Source: DASXMT01 sp963755985 (lineage in GTDB: Bacteria > Actinomycetota > Acidimicrobiia > Acidimicrobiales > RAAP-2). From it: 64,000 bases of DNA. Positions 9,435 to 18,835 of the stretch are shown here, piece by piece; within the stretch, counting starts at the first letter, position 1, and every line of letters starts with the position of its first letter. The stretch covers positions 620,001 through 684,000 of the forward strand of contig CAVWLO010000003.1 of assembly GCA_963755985.1 (NCBI GenBank), given 5' to 3'. Made by a program: the position numbers and the translations under genes. Under the pieces are notes generated by a model. The model did no database searches and was not told the DNA's origin. It saw only the letters and a program-made list of their open reading frames with translations.

Positions 9435-10121
9435 CTACCCGTCGTTGTCGGGTTCGGCTCGGACTGGTTCGTCGTGCCAGTTCCACCACGCGTACGGCGG
9501 GGTTTGGGGGTAGCCCTCGGGGGAGTCCTCCCAGTCCTCCTGGCGGCCGAGCGCGGTCAGGTCGAGGTAGCTCCAGGTGCTTCCCATCGCTTCGTCCCCG
9601 CGGTTGTTGACGAAGTAGGTGCGGAACACGCGGTCGCCGTCGCGGATGAACGCGTTCGTGCCGTGCCACTCGTCCACACCGAAGTCGGTGTCAAAGCCGT
9701 CGGTCATGGTGTACCAGGGCATCGTCCAGCCCATCCGCGTCTTCACGCGCTCGATGTCCGGCTGCGGGGCGCGCGAGGCGAAGACGAGCGTGGTGTCACG
9801 GGCGTTCAGGTGGGCGACATGGGCGACCTGGTCGGCTACCAGTGAGCAGCCGATACAGGCATGGTCGGGCCACCCGAACACGCCGGGTTCGAAAAAGGCG
9901 CGGTAGACAATCAGCTGGCGGCGGCCCTCGAACAGGTCGAGCAGGCTGGATGTGCCCTGGGGCCCGTCGAACTCGTACTCCTTCTCCACGACCACCCACG
10001 GCATCCGCCGACGCTCGGCGGCCAGCGCGTCCCTGCCGCGGGTCAACTCCTTCTCCTTCACGAGCAGTTGCTGGCGCGCCGCCTCCCACTCCTCGAGCGA
10101 CACAATCCGACGTTCGTTCAT
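9435..10121 (-). CDS. DUF899 family thioredoxin-like protein
   Basis: The 228-residue protein has the DUF899 pattern. It has an N-terminal helix SLEEWEAARQQLLVKEKELTR, then KEYEFDGPQGTSSLLDLFEGRRQL, PGCSL-type active segment CIGCSLVADQV near residue 90, then MGWTMPWYT and HGTNAFIRDGDRVFRTYF. It ends in TPPYAWWNWHDE. The fold is thioredoxin-like and many relatives sit near glyoxalase or AhpD genes; here a VOC gene is convergent with it. The CxxC-like CIGC could be redox active. Biological substrate unknown. Confidence 0.85.
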   Translation of the reverse strand: MNERRIVSLEEWEAARQQLLVKEKELTRGRDALAAERRRMPWVVVEKEYEFDGPQGTSSLLDLFEGRRQLIVYRAFFEPGVFGWPDHACIGCSLVADQVAHVAHLNARDTTLVFASRAPQPDIERVKTRMGWTMPWYTMTDGFDTDFGVDEWHGTNAFIRDGDRVFRTYFVNNRGDEAMGSTWSYLDLTALGRQEDWEDSPEGYPQTPPYAWWNWHDEPVRAEPDNDG

Positions 10122-10405
10122 TGCCGACTCCTATTCACTGTCGATTGCCACTGTCGATTTCCGGGGGGATTGCCTCGGCTTGGTCCTGGGTGTTGGGACT
10201 GGACCTGCAGTGCATGTGTTGGCCTGGGCATGCACGGCCTTGGCCGCGCATGCTCGCCGACTGGGCATAGCTCCTCCGGCCTCTCGACCTGCAATCAACG
10301 GTAGCACATGAGAAACGCTATGTGCAATCTGTCATTGCATGTCAGCGAGGCCTGAGACGTGCTGCTCGCCCCTCACAGATTCGGCGTTCTTGGATCGTGT
10401 TGGCG

Positions 10406-10816
10406 ATGAGCGATACTGCGGGGATGGCCGACCGCAACGTGCTGGGTGGAGAGCTGCAACCCTGCGGCACAGACCCCCTCACCGGCTTCTACCGCGACGG
10501 CTGCTGTACCAGTGGGCCCGAGGACCTCGGCAGCCACACGATCTGTGCCGTCGTGACCGCAGAGTTCCTCGACCATCAGCGCAGCATTGGCAACGACCTC
10601 ACGACACCGATGCCCCAGTATGGCTTTCCCGGCCTCGTGCCGGGGGACCGCTGGTGTGTAACCGCCGCGAACTGGTTGCGCGCCCATATGGACGGGGTTG
10701 CAGCCCTTGTGGTGCTGGCCTCGACCCACGACCGGGCGCTCGAGATCGTCCCCCTCGCCGCGCTCCGAGAGCACGCCGTGGACGTGCCCGCCAGCCCGAG
10801 CGACCTCGAGGGATGA
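10406..10816 (+). CDS. DUF2237 family protein
   Basis: About 136 residues, nearly all of one DUF2237 domain: NVLGGELQPCG, DPLTGFYRDGCC, DLGSHTICAVVTAEFL, PGDRWCVTAANWL and a C-terminal APRV-like segment LEIVPLAALREHAVD. The family is widespread and uncharacterised. The conserved cysteines (PCG, CC, ICA, WCV) suggest a metal or redox role, but this is not established. The start is ATG at 10406, with a second ATG at 10424 closer to the domain edge. It stands alone on the plus strand. Confidence 0.85.
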   Translation: MSDTAGMADRNVLGGELQPCGTDPLTGFYRDGCCTSGPEDLGSHTICAVVTAEFLDHQRSIGNDLTTPMPQYGFPGLVPGDRWCVTAANWLRAHMDGVAALVVLASTHDRALEIVPLAALREHAVDVPASPSDLEG

Positions 10817-11009
10817 TGCCCGATGTGGCTCCCACCGGCCGCCGTGGCCGGGGCAGAGCCACCACGGCCTCGAGGCAAGAGAGCGTCGTACGCGGTCCGG
10901 CCCCTTCTCGCCCCTCGTCTCTTGGCCGGCCGCCGCGCCAATGTCCGGCCCAGATCGCCTTCCCGTCTGCTTGCCTGCTTGACCTAAAGAGTGGTTGAAC
11001 TCCTAGGGT

Positions 11010-11037
11010 GAGCAGGGAGCAGGGAGCAGGGAGCTGG
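11010..11037 (+). repeat. 7-bp tandem repeat (GAGCAGG) before a Rieske gene
   Basis: Three exact GAGCAGG units followed by a fourth variant GAGCTGG end 22 bases before the TTG start of the Rieske gene. Each unit contains an AGGGAG ribosome-binding-like core across its junction. Copy number could vary by slippage and might tune translation, but that is inference. Confidence 0.6.
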
Positions 11038-11059
11038 GAGCCGAGGAAGGGGACGAGCA

Positions 11060-12796
11060 TTGGCCAGAGCCAGGATCGGCACGATCGACGAGCTTCGGGC
11101 CGGGGGGTGCCTGACCGGCAAGGTCGGGACCCAGCCGGTGTGCGTGTTCTGGTCCGAGGATCGAGCGTACGCGGTGGATGACCGTTGCCCGCATATGGGC
11201 TTTCCACTTCACCGAGGAACCGTCGAGAACGGACTACTCACCTGTCATTGGCACCACGCCCGCTTCGACCTGGCATCGGGGGGCACCCTGGATCCCTTCG
11301 CCGACGACGTACGGGCCCATACCGTCGAGATCGACGGTGCTGACGTGTTCGTCGTCGTTGGCTCAGAGCCCGATCGGGTCGGCCACCACCTGCGCCGCCT
11401 GGAGGAGGGTCTCGAACAAGGCCTCACCTTGGTCATGGCCAAGGCCGTCCTGGGTGTGCTGGAGGTGCTGGGCATCGACGAGGGGGCCGCCGCGATAGTC
11501 CGGACAGGAATGGAGTTCGGCGTAAGAAACCGGGAGCCGGGCTGGGGGGCAGGCTTGACCGTGCTCACGGCCATGGCCAACGTGCTCCCCGCATTGGACC
11601 CGTCTGACCGGGCATTGGCCCTGGTTCACGGGTTGGCCTCCGTCTCCACCGATACCCGGGGTCGGCCCCCCCGCTTCGCCCTGGCTCCGCTCGCCGCCGC
11701 ACCGCCGGCCACTCGGCTGGCCGACTGGTATCGACGGTTTGTCGACACCCGGAACGGGGATGCCGCCGAACGGGTGCTGGCAACCGCAATCGGGGCTGGG
11801 GGCGGGTCCTCCCAGATGGCAGCGCTCATGGGCGCGGCGGTCACCGACCACGTCTTCGTCGACGGCGGACACACCATCGACTTCACCAACAAGGCATTCG
11901 AGGCCCTCGACCACCTTGGCGGCGAAGCCGCCGGTGAAATTCTGACGACCCTGGCTCATCAGACGGCCGCAGCCTCCCGTTCAGAGGAGACCGGCTCATG
12001 GCGGCACCCCCACGATCTTCCGGGACTTCTGGCCGCGCTGTTGGCGCCTTCCTTGGAACAGGACACCGCGGCAAGACTTGGGTTTTCCGGTGACGATGAT
12101 GTCGGAAGCCTGGCTTGGGCGATCCTCGGCGAGGATCCCACCGGAATCCTCACCGCCATGAGCCAAGCGGCCGGACAAGGAGCCACCCCCGAGGAACTCG
12201 CTCGGGCCGTGGCCTACGCGGCCGCCCTTCGCCTCACCCGCTTCCACGTCCAAAACGACCACGCCGACTGGGACGTGGTGCACCACGCCTTCACCACCGC
12301 CAACGCCGTCCATCAGATGATCCGTCGAGCGCCCACACCTGAACTGCTGCGGGGCGTCTACCAGGCGGCGATGAAGGTCTTTCTCGACCGCTTCCTCAAC
12401 GTTCCCGCGGCCCGCCTGCCCGCCTCCCACCGGCTGACCGGGGAGCCGTCCAGCCTTTCGCACCTCCAGGCATGTTGGGACCGCGAGGGGATGGTCGACG
12501 AGGCCGGTGCGATCGCCTATGGCTGGGTGCGCGGGGGTGGAGACCAGACCGCGGTCGTGGCCGCCCTCGGGTCCGCACTGCTGGCCGAGGATGCCGACTT
12601 CCACTGGTATCAGACCTACGAGGCCGCGGTCCGTCAAGCGGCGACCTGGCCGAGGGGTTCGGAAGAGGCGGCTCTCGTTCTGGCCGGCACCGCCCGGTTC
12701 CTGGCCGCTCACACGCCGACCCGGCGGGAGCTCGCCCAGGTGGTCCGCATCGCAGCCCGGCTTCGCAGGGGCGAAGCCCTCTATGAAGAAGTCTGA
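11060..12796 (+). CDS. Rieske [2Fe-2S] protein with large helical C-terminal domain
   Basis: Residues 1-105 form a Rieske ferredoxin domain with both ligand boxes visible: CPHMG (Cys43, His45) and CHWHH (Cys62, His65). The following 470 residues are alpha-helical and contain a His-rich stretch RFHVQNDHADWDVVHHAF near residue 395-412. I recognise the general type, a Rieske domain joined to a long helical domain in actinobacteria, but no catalytic family. There is no alpha-subunit mononuclear iron motif of the usual ring hydroxylases. The start is TTG at 11060 after GAGGAAGGGGAC. It precedes the respiratory cluster on the same strand. Confidence 0.8.
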   Translation: MARARIGTIDELRAGGCLTGKVGTQPVCVFWSEDRAYAVDDRCPHMGFPLHRGTVENGLLTCHWHHARFDLASGGTLDPFADDVRAHTVEIDGADVFVVVGSEPDRVGHHLRRLEEGLEQGLTLVMAKAVLGVLEVLGIDEGAAAIVRTGMEFGVRNREPGWGAGLTVLTAMANVLPALDPSDRALALVHGLASVSTDTRGRPPRFALAPLAAAPPATRLADWYRRFVDTRNGDAAERVLATAIGAGGGSSQMAALMGAAVTDHVFVDGGHTIDFTNKAFEALDHLGGEAAGEILTTLAHQTAAASRSEETGSWRHPHDLPGLLAALLAPSLEQDTAARLGFSGDDDVGSLAWAILGEDPTGILTAMSQAAGQGATPEELARAVAYAAALRLTRFHVQNDHADWDVVHHAFTTANAVHQMIRRAPTPELLRGVYQAAMKVFLDRFLNVPAARLPASHRLTGEPSSLSHLQACWDREGMVDEAGAIAYGWVRGGGDQTAVVAALGSALLAEDADFHWYQTYEAAVRQAATWPRGSEEAALVLAGTARFLAAHTPTRRELAQVVRIAARLRRGEALYEEV

Positions 12797-12877
12797 CTGC
12801 CAGTACTACCCCGAGATGACCGCCTTGCCGAAATCGACGGCCAGGGCCGGCGACCCAGTTGACGTGAGACCCGGGGG

Positions 12878-13075
12878 TCAGGAGGCAGCGCGCTCGGACG
12901 TCGAGCCGACAACCCGGACCGTGCGGGGAAAGACCGTCGCACGATCGAGTACGGCCTCCTTACGCTCTGAGTGCAACTGACGGTGTTCGCGAAGCGTGAA
13001 ATACACGACGGGTGCTGTGGCCAGGAAGACGGCAGTCACCATCACGGGCACCATGATTGTCCAGATCATACGCAT
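12878..13075 (-). CDS. Small single-span membrane protein
   Basis: A 65-residue reading frame on the minus strand with one strongly hydrophobic N-terminal helix (MRMIWTIMVPVMVTAVFLA), followed by a charged tail. The composition is membrane-like rather than that of a shadow frame, and the gap it fills would otherwise be empty. There is no clear ribosome site. It lies between the Rieske gene and the oxidase-linked membrane genes, so it may belong to that cluster. Function unknown. Confidence 0.45.
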   Translation of the reverse strand: MRMIWTIMVPVMVTAVFLATAPVVYFTLREHRQLHSERKEAVLDRATVFPRTVRVVGSTSERAAS

Positions 13076-13223
13076 CGGGCTGCTGGTAGGAAGTACAACC
13101 CGCCTCCTTCATCTGAGACGGTACGAAACGGTCCCTGGAGCAACCACCATGCGAGCGAATAGTCGGCTGTGAATGTGGCACGACACACGCCGAGACTAAT
13201 GTTGAGCGGCGCATGGGCAGCAA

Positions 13224-13655
13224 ATGGACGAGAGGGCTAGCGTCGAATCCGTGGGTTCTTCCGCATCTTCTGAATCCTCCGATTCCTCCCAATCCCCTCC
13301 TGCCGCCAAGGATCGCCTCACTGGATCTGAGCGGGTCAAGCTCCATCTCACCCTCACTGCCGGCATCGTCCTCTGTGCCGCCGGATTCGTCTTCGAAGTG
13401 TCTCGTGCGCTCGGAGGTAACTCGCTCAGCTGGGCGTACGTCTTCGAATGGCCACTGTTCGCCGTGTTTGCCGTCTACATGTGGTGGAACCTCCTCCACG
13501 GCAACCGGCGGGGGCAGCGTCATTCCCGACAGCGTGAGGTGGCACCTGAGCACGTGGAAATGCTCAAGGCCTGGAACGAGCATCTGCGTCAGATGCAGGC
13601 CGATCAGGAAACGGGCATGCCCGACCCAGGTTCGGAATCCAATGCCAAGAGGTAG
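13224..13655 (+). CDS. Hypothetical two-helix membrane protein
   Basis: A 143-residue protein with a Ser/Pro-rich cytoplasmic-like N-terminus (about 30 residues). Two transmembrane helices follow, near residues 43-62 and 70-90, with AYVFEWPLFAVFAVYMWW in the second. The tail is basic and helical. I do not recognise the family. It sits immediately before the SCO-fusion membrane gene on the same strand at the head of the oxidase cluster, and may be an assembly or accessory factor. Confidence 0.65.
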   Translation: MDERASVESVGSSASSESSDSSQSPPAAKDRLTGSERVKLHLTLTAGIVLCAAGFVFEVSRALGGNSLSWAYVFEWPLFAVFAVYMWWNLLHGNRRGQRHSRQREVAPEHVEMLKAWNEHLRQMQADQETGMPDPGSESNAKR

Positions 13656-13796
13656 GTGCCGGACTCAGCATGTTCGCAGCTGTGGCCCTGAAATTCTTGA
13701 CCATTGGCCGTTGGCCGAGGGAAGGCCTCACGGTGCGTTGGACGCCGCCCTCCCGGAGCCACGCAGCCAACAGACCTAACAGGGGTTGGTGACGAC

Positions 13797-15645
13797 ATGC
13801 CAGGGATGGGGCGTGCCCTTCAGACCAATGACCCGACGATCACCGCCGCATTCCACGCTGCCCTCCTGCACCAATTGCTTGTCATTCTCGTTCTGATTGT
13901 TGTCCTCGCCCTTGCCTGGAATACGATCCGGACCTTCCGCTATCGCCGATCCCTGAGCGCAGGCACCCTGGGTACAACAGCCCCGGCACGGTGGCCATAT
14001 CCGGAGGCGTCGGCCCGTCGGGTGCTGCGGATCACCTTCGGGGTGCTCTGGGTGTTCGACGGCCTGCTCCAGGCCCAAGCGTCGATGCCATTGGGCCTGC
14101 CGGGCACCGTGCTCACGCCGGCGGCCAGCTCGTCCCCGGGATGGGTCCAGCACATCGCCAACGTGGGCGCCACCATTTGGTCGAATCACCCGGTGTCGGC
14201 CGCGGCCGCGGCCGTATCGATCCGAAATTGGTCTCGGCGTCTTCCTCCTGGTCGCCCCCAGGGGATATTGGTCACGGGTGGCTGGTGGGGCCAGCGCCGG
14301 CTGGGGTCTCGTCGTATGGGTGTTCGGTGAGGCCTTCGGCGGCATCTTTGGCCACGGGAGCAGCTGGCTCTTCGGCTCTCCCGGTGCGGCCGTGTTTTAC
14401 ATAGTCGCTGGGGTTCTGCTCGCCTTGGCCGACACGGCTTGGGAGCGGCCGACGCTGGGGAAACGGCTGCTGAGGGGTATGGGAGTGCTCTTCATCGGCA
14501 TGGGCGTCCTCCAGGCCTGGCCGGGCCGGGGGTTCTGGACTGGGCAGCCCTACTCAGGTGCGACACCCGGGGCTCTCACCTCGATGGCGAGACAGATGGC
14601 CCAGATTTCCCAACCGGCCTTCTTCTCATCGCTGGTCAGATCGTTCGGATCGTTCGATGCCGCGCACGGGTGGGCGGTCAACCTGGTTGCCGTGCTCTGC
14701 CTCCTCGGGATCGGACTGTGCTTCGTGAGCGGAAGCCGGCGTCTCCTCCGCGTCGGCGTCGTCGCCGGGGCGACCGTGTGTCTTCTCGATTGGATCTTGG
14801 TCGAGGACCTCGGCTTCTTGGGCGGCGTGGGTACCGACCCGAACTCAATGATTCCCATGGCCGGTCTCTTCATCGTCGGATACCTGGCTGTCGTCCGCCT
14901 TCCGGTGCTGGCTCAAGGGGAGCTCGAAACGACGCTACCGACGGTCCCGGACGCGCCGTGGCTCGCCCGACAACTCGATCGCCTGAATCCCTCCTACCTG
15001 CTGAGATGTCTGGCCGCCATCGGCGCAGTCGGGATCCTGTTGGTCGGTGCCGCGCCCATGGCGCTCGCCTCGACCAACCCCAACGCCGACCCCATCCTGG
15101 CCGAGGCGACGGACGGGACGCCGAACCTGGTCGACTATCCCGCTCCCCCATTCACCCTGACCGACCAGAGAGGTCAGGAGGTCTCCCTGAAGGACCTCTC
15201 CGGGCGCACGTTGGTGGTCACGTTTCTCGACCCCGTCTGCACATCGGACTGCCCGCTGATCGCCCAAGAGCTGCGTGTGGCGGACGGTATGCTCGGTCCC
15301 AGCGCTTCCGGCGTCGACCTCGTCGCAATCGTGAACAACCCTCTGTACAACTCGACGGCCCTCACCAATGCCTTTGACCGGCAAGAGGGTCTCGACCATC
15401 TCACCAACTGGACGTTTCTGACCGGTTCGCTTCCGGCGCTCCATCAGGTCTGGACCGACTACGGAGTGCAGACGGCGGTATCCCCGGCCGGGGCAATGAT
15501 TGCCCATGGCGACACCGTGTTCATCATCGATCGGAGCGGTCAGGTCAGGGAGATACTCAGTTCCGTTCCCGGAGCGAGTACCGCGTCGTACTCCTCGTTC
15601 TCTGGTCTCGTCTCGAGCCAAGTGCAGCGAATCGCACATTTGTGA
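13797..15645 (+). pseudogene. Membrane protein fused to SCO1/thioredoxin-like domain, frameshifted
   Basis: Two overlapping frames make one protein. The first (from ATG 13797) gives MPGMGRALQTND, a membrane helix and a segment FGVLWVFDGLLQAQASMP. It then degenerates after HPVSAAAAAV near 14210. The second frame resumes at about 14224 with EIGLGVFLLVAPRGYWSR and runs through several more membrane helices to 15645. The last 170 residues are an SCO1/redoxin domain with DPVCTSDCPLIAQ (the CxxxC copper/thiol motif). The likely role is copper delivery or thiol reduction for the oxidase. The break lies in a GCGGCC repeat and needs one inserted or two lost bases, so it may be an assembly error. The next gene starts within the stop codon (GTGA). 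Confidence 0.7.
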
Positions 15646-16841
15646 GAGCCACCACAAGAGGATGCCGGCACGATGGCTGGATCTCCAGCCGGAGACGCCG
15701 GGCCGCGATCATCGGCATCGCCCTGGTCTCGGCCTTCGTGGCCACAACCTATTCGACGGCACACGCCTCGGCGCCCGCGATGATCGACCCCACGCCCCTG
15801 GCCGCGTCACTTGGAAGCTCGGGAGGCACGTGGGTGGCCGTTGCCATGGGGCACCTCGATGAGCCACTGAACACGTTCTGGCAATTGTTCTTCAGCGGTG
15901 GTCCCTCATCGCAATGGGCGTTGGCCACACCGCCCGGTGTCGCTTCCAACGGCGGACTGGTCGCCTCGATCGGCCAATCCGGGTCTCTCCTGGCCGGATT
16001 CGAACCGTCGGCCGCGCTCCGGTTTTCCCCACTGGCCCGAACGTCCAATGAGGGCGCCACCTGGACGGCCGGCGTCTTGCCCAAGGGCTTGGCCGCCGCT
16101 CCCGACGCATTGGCCACCTCGGCCGGACATGGCAACGTGGCGCTCCTCCGTGGTGGCGGCGGAACGGTCGTGGTCAACAGCGGTGACCTGTCGACATGGA
16201 CATCAATTGGCCGGTCCCACACGGTGGCCGCCGGCGCCGCGCCGTCCTCGTGCGGGATCGAGTCGCTCACCGCAGTGGCCATGCAAGCCGATGGGACGGT
16301 TCTGGTCGGTGCCGCGTGCGCACACGGCAATCGTCCCGGGATCTTCCTGCGGAAAGACGGCAGCTGGGAGCCGGTTGGACCAACCCTTCCTGTCTCGGCC
16401 GCAGGTCCGACGCGGGTACTCCGGCTGATCGGTACGGCGATAGGGGCCACTGCTCTCGTCGGTGAGGGCAATGGGCACAAGGAAAAACTGTACGGTGCGT
16501 GGAGCACCGATGGTTCGGCGACGTGGGCCGTTTCTTCGGCTCTCCCCCTCTTGGGCAACACGTTGGTCTCGACCGGGCTTACCGCGTCAGGTCAGCTGAT
16601 CGCGGTGACCCAGCACGAGGATGGCGCACGCTCGGCGGCTGTTGCTGACGGGCCTGCTGGCGGCTGGCAAGTACTTCCTCCTCTGCCGGCCGGCACCGAT
16701 ATCGTCGGCACTACGGCCGATGGGCAGTTCGACGCCCTGAGTTCCGATCAGTCCACGCTACGGGTGGACAGGTTGGGAGATGGGGGATGGAGTCTGACCC
16801 AGACGGTCGAAGTGCCGATCCAATACGGGTCTTCGGGGTGA
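15642..16841 (+). CDS. Exported beta-propeller-like protein of unknown function
   Basis: The 399-residue protein begins with a basic, hydrophobic signal-like segment (RRRRAAIIGIALVSAFVATT) and is otherwise rich in Gly, Ser, Thr and Trp. Repeated blades of the type NEGATWTAGVLP and STDGSATWAVSSALP recall sialidase/BNR-type propellers. It is probably exported. The GTG start overlaps the SCO-fusion stop by 4 bases, so it is likely translationally coupled and functionally tied to the oxidase assembly genes. No catalytic residues can be identified. Confidence 0.6.
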   Translation: MRATTRGCRHDGWISSRRRRAAIIGIALVSAFVATTYSTAHASAPAMIDPTPLAASLGSSGGTWVAVAMGHLDEPLNTFWQLFFSGGPSSQWALATPPGVASNGGLVASIGQSGSLLAGFEPSAALRFSPLARTSNEGATWTAGVLPKGLAAAPDALATSAGHGNVALLRGGGGTVVVNSGDLSTWTSIGRSHTVAAGAAPSSCGIESLTAVAMQADGTVLVGAACAHGNRPGIFLRKDGSWEPVGPTLPVSAAGPTRVLRLIGTAIGATALVGEGNGHKEKLYGAWSTDGSATWAVSSALPLLGNTLVSTGLTASGQLIAVTQHEDGARSAAVADGPAGGWQVLPPLPAGTDIVGTTADGQFDALSSDQSTLRVDRLGDGGWSLTQTVEVPIQYGSSG

Positions 16842-16905
16842 TGCCTGGTGGGCAGGGCCACCAAGATCGCACCGGTGCCGGGCCCATGAACACGTCGGCC
16901 CGATC

Positions 16906-17805
16906 ATGAGCTACGTCACCGAACACTGGTCGTTCGATCCTTTCCTTCTCGTCGTCGCCGCCATCGTGTTGGCCCACGAGGTGGGTCTGGCCCGGCTGCG
17001 CCATCGATCTTCGCCAGCTCATGCTCGCCGGCGACGCCTGTACTCGATCTCGTTCTACGCCGGCCTCGGTCTCCTGTTGCTGTCAGTTGAGTCGCCCATC
17101 GACTACTGGGCCAGCGACTACTTCTTCGTCCACATGCTCGAGCATCTCCTGATCGCGTTCTATGCGCCCATCCTGATCGTCTTCGGTGCTCCGTGGATCC
17201 CCCTACTCCACGCATTGCCGGTTGGTGCTCGAAGACGAGTGGGACGCTCCCTGATTCTCGGATCTTGGTCGGCGCCCCTTCGGAGGGCCGGCCGGTTCGT
17301 CCGAGATCCCTGGTTCGCTCTCATCTCCTTCAACGTCGTCATGGTCGTGTGGCACATACCCGTGCTCTTCGATCTGGCCGAGAACAACCAGATGATCCAC
17401 ATATGGCTCATGCACGGAAGCTTCCTAGTCACCGGCGTGCTGTTTTGGCTCCAGCTCATTCCATCTCGTCCCTTCCGGCCGCGAAAGAGCCCGATTTGGC
17501 AGGCGGGCATGATCATCAGCACGAACATCGTGATGTTCATGTTGGCCATGGCCCTCAGCATCTTCAGCTCCTCCAGTTGGTACTCCGTCTACGGGCACCT
17601 TTCCGGAGTCACTCTGGCCCCATTTGCCGACCAGCAGATCGGTGCCGCCATCCTGTGGGTGTGCGGTGACTTCTGGGCGGTGCCTGCTCTCGTCATCGTG
17701 GTCAAGCGGGCGATCGACCAGGAAGGGTCGATAGCCAACGTGCTCGAGCGCTTGTCGCACCGAACCGAAGCACCCACCGTGCGGAGGGCTTCCTCGACCC
17801 GATAG
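16906..17805 (+). CDS. ctaG: Cytochrome c oxidase assembly protein, CtaG (caa3) type
   Basis: A 299-residue polytopic membrane protein with the caa3_CtaG pattern: HMLEHLLIAFYAPILI near residue 75-90, PVGARRRVGRSL, VWHIPVLFDLAENNQMIHIWLMH and a late FADQQIGAAILWVCGDFWAVPALV. The repeated HxxEH- and DQQ-type segments are characteristic. It is thought to help insert copper into cytochrome oxidase. It is transcribed in the direction of the oxidase operon, which begins about 350 bases downstream. A second, diverged CtaG-like gene closes the operon at 22755. Confidence 0.85.
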   Translation: MSYVTEHWSFDPFLLVVAAIVLAHEVGLARLRHRSSPAHARRRRLYSISFYAGLGLLLLSVESPIDYWASDYFFVHMLEHLLIAFYAPILIVFGAPWIPLLHALPVGARRRVGRSLILGSWSAPLRRAGRFVRDPWFALISFNVVMVVWHIPVLFDLAENNQMIHIWLMHGSFLVTGVLFWLQLIPSRPFRPRKSPIWQAGMIISTNIVMFMLAMALSIFSSSSWYSVYGHLSGVTLAPFADQQIGAAILWVCGDFWAVPALVIVVKRAIDQEGSIANVLERLSHRTEAPTVRRASSTR

Positions 17806-18158
17806 CGGTGTCGCCCCCGCCGAGCGACGACACCTGTATGCCTCGTCGACCTTTACACCGCTTCACCGGGTGCATATGGGACCGAGTCCCCCGCCTAGTC
17901 GCCCCCTTTGCCTCACCGGACGCCTACCAACCGGGGCCCTGTCCTCCGCCGAATTTGGTACTTGACCTCCAACGGGCGGTCGGCATACTGTCGAGGAACT
18001 ATTCCGAATTCTTAACAAAATCTCATGGTCAATCTCCGCTGTGCACGTGCGACCTTCAGAGAGCGGTACGAAGGTCATGATTTATACGACCTTCAGAGAG
18101 CGGTACGAAGGTCATGATTTAGTAGACGGTCCTATGCACAACAGGTAGGGGGTCAGGG
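17806..18158. promoter_or_regulatory. Intergenic region upstream of the oxidase operon
   Basis: The 353 bases between ctaG and the cupredoxin gene contain no credible coding frame. A locally AT-richer stretch around 17995-18030 could hold a promoter. It is followed by two tandem hairpin repeats (18050-18121, listed separately). A leader with regulatory function for the oxidase genes is a reasonable inference. Confidence 0.4.
18050..18121 (+). repeat. Two tandem 35-bp repeats, each an inverted repeat
   Basis: Identical 35-base units at 18050-18084 and 18087-18121 (period 37). Each contains GACCTTC and its exact complement GAAGGTC separated by 12 bases, so each can form a hairpin or be a dyad operator. 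They end 38 bases before the probable start of the cupredoxin gene, a place suited to transcription or mRNA-level control of the oxidase operon. Confidence 0.75.
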
Positions 18159-18835
18159 TTGTCACTGGGGCGAAGGCTTGGCGTGGTGCTGGTGCTCTTT
18201 GCTGGGGTCGTGGCGTTGGCCGTCTGGGCTGTCGTCGGTTTCCTGCTTCCGACCCCCCCACGGTCGACTTCAGCACGGGTCATACCCCAGGGACCCCGGT
18301 GAATCTCACGGTCCAAACCGTGGGGACAATCGGATTCGGACCCCACCCAACATGGGTTTCCTACCTGGTTCGGAACCAGGACGGCCAGTGGGTCCACTCA
18401 ACGTTGTGGAGCTTGCCCGCCAACACCCGCATCAACTTGACCATCGATCAGTATGATTCCGGTAGTCCCCTTCGCAATCAACAATGGGGGCTGGTCACGG
18501 GCACCACCGGTCACGTCGAGCTCCTGAACGGAAAGCCGATAGCACTGTATGACTCCAACAGCGGCAATGGAGTTGGGCACACCTTCTCCATTCCGACGCT
18601 GGGGATCAGCATTCCCTTGGTGGGCATCGCGTCAGACGCCAAGAACACGTGCTCTGCTGCGCCCTGCACCACCAATTTCGCTCACAACGTCATCAGGGCC
18701 TCTTTCGTCACCCCAAGCGCTGGCGAATATCCGTGGCAATGCTTCGTGCCCTGTGGATTGGGGTTCTTGTTCGGGAACGGGGGGCCGATGAGCACGGTCG
18801 GCTACATGGGCGGCTTCTTGGACGTCGTCGCGTGA
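18159..18835 (+). pseudogene. Membrane-anchored cupredoxin-like protein, frameshift in a C7 run
   Basis: From the TTG at 18159 one frame gives a clear membrane anchor (LGVVLVLFAGVVALAVWAVV) and then PTPP. The correct continuation TVDFSTGHTPGTPVNLT lies in another frame from 18260 on. The switch falls in CCCCCCC (18253-18259) and needs a minus-one shift or one more C. The C-terminal 180 residues have a cupredoxin pattern: HTFSIPTLG, then GEYPWQCFVPCG and GYMGGF, offering His, Cys and Met copper ligands. It is probably an extracytoplasmic electron carrier to the oxidase, similar in idea to sulfocyanins. The stop overlaps the subunit II start (GTGA). It could be an assembly indel or true slippage. 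Confidence 0.65.
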
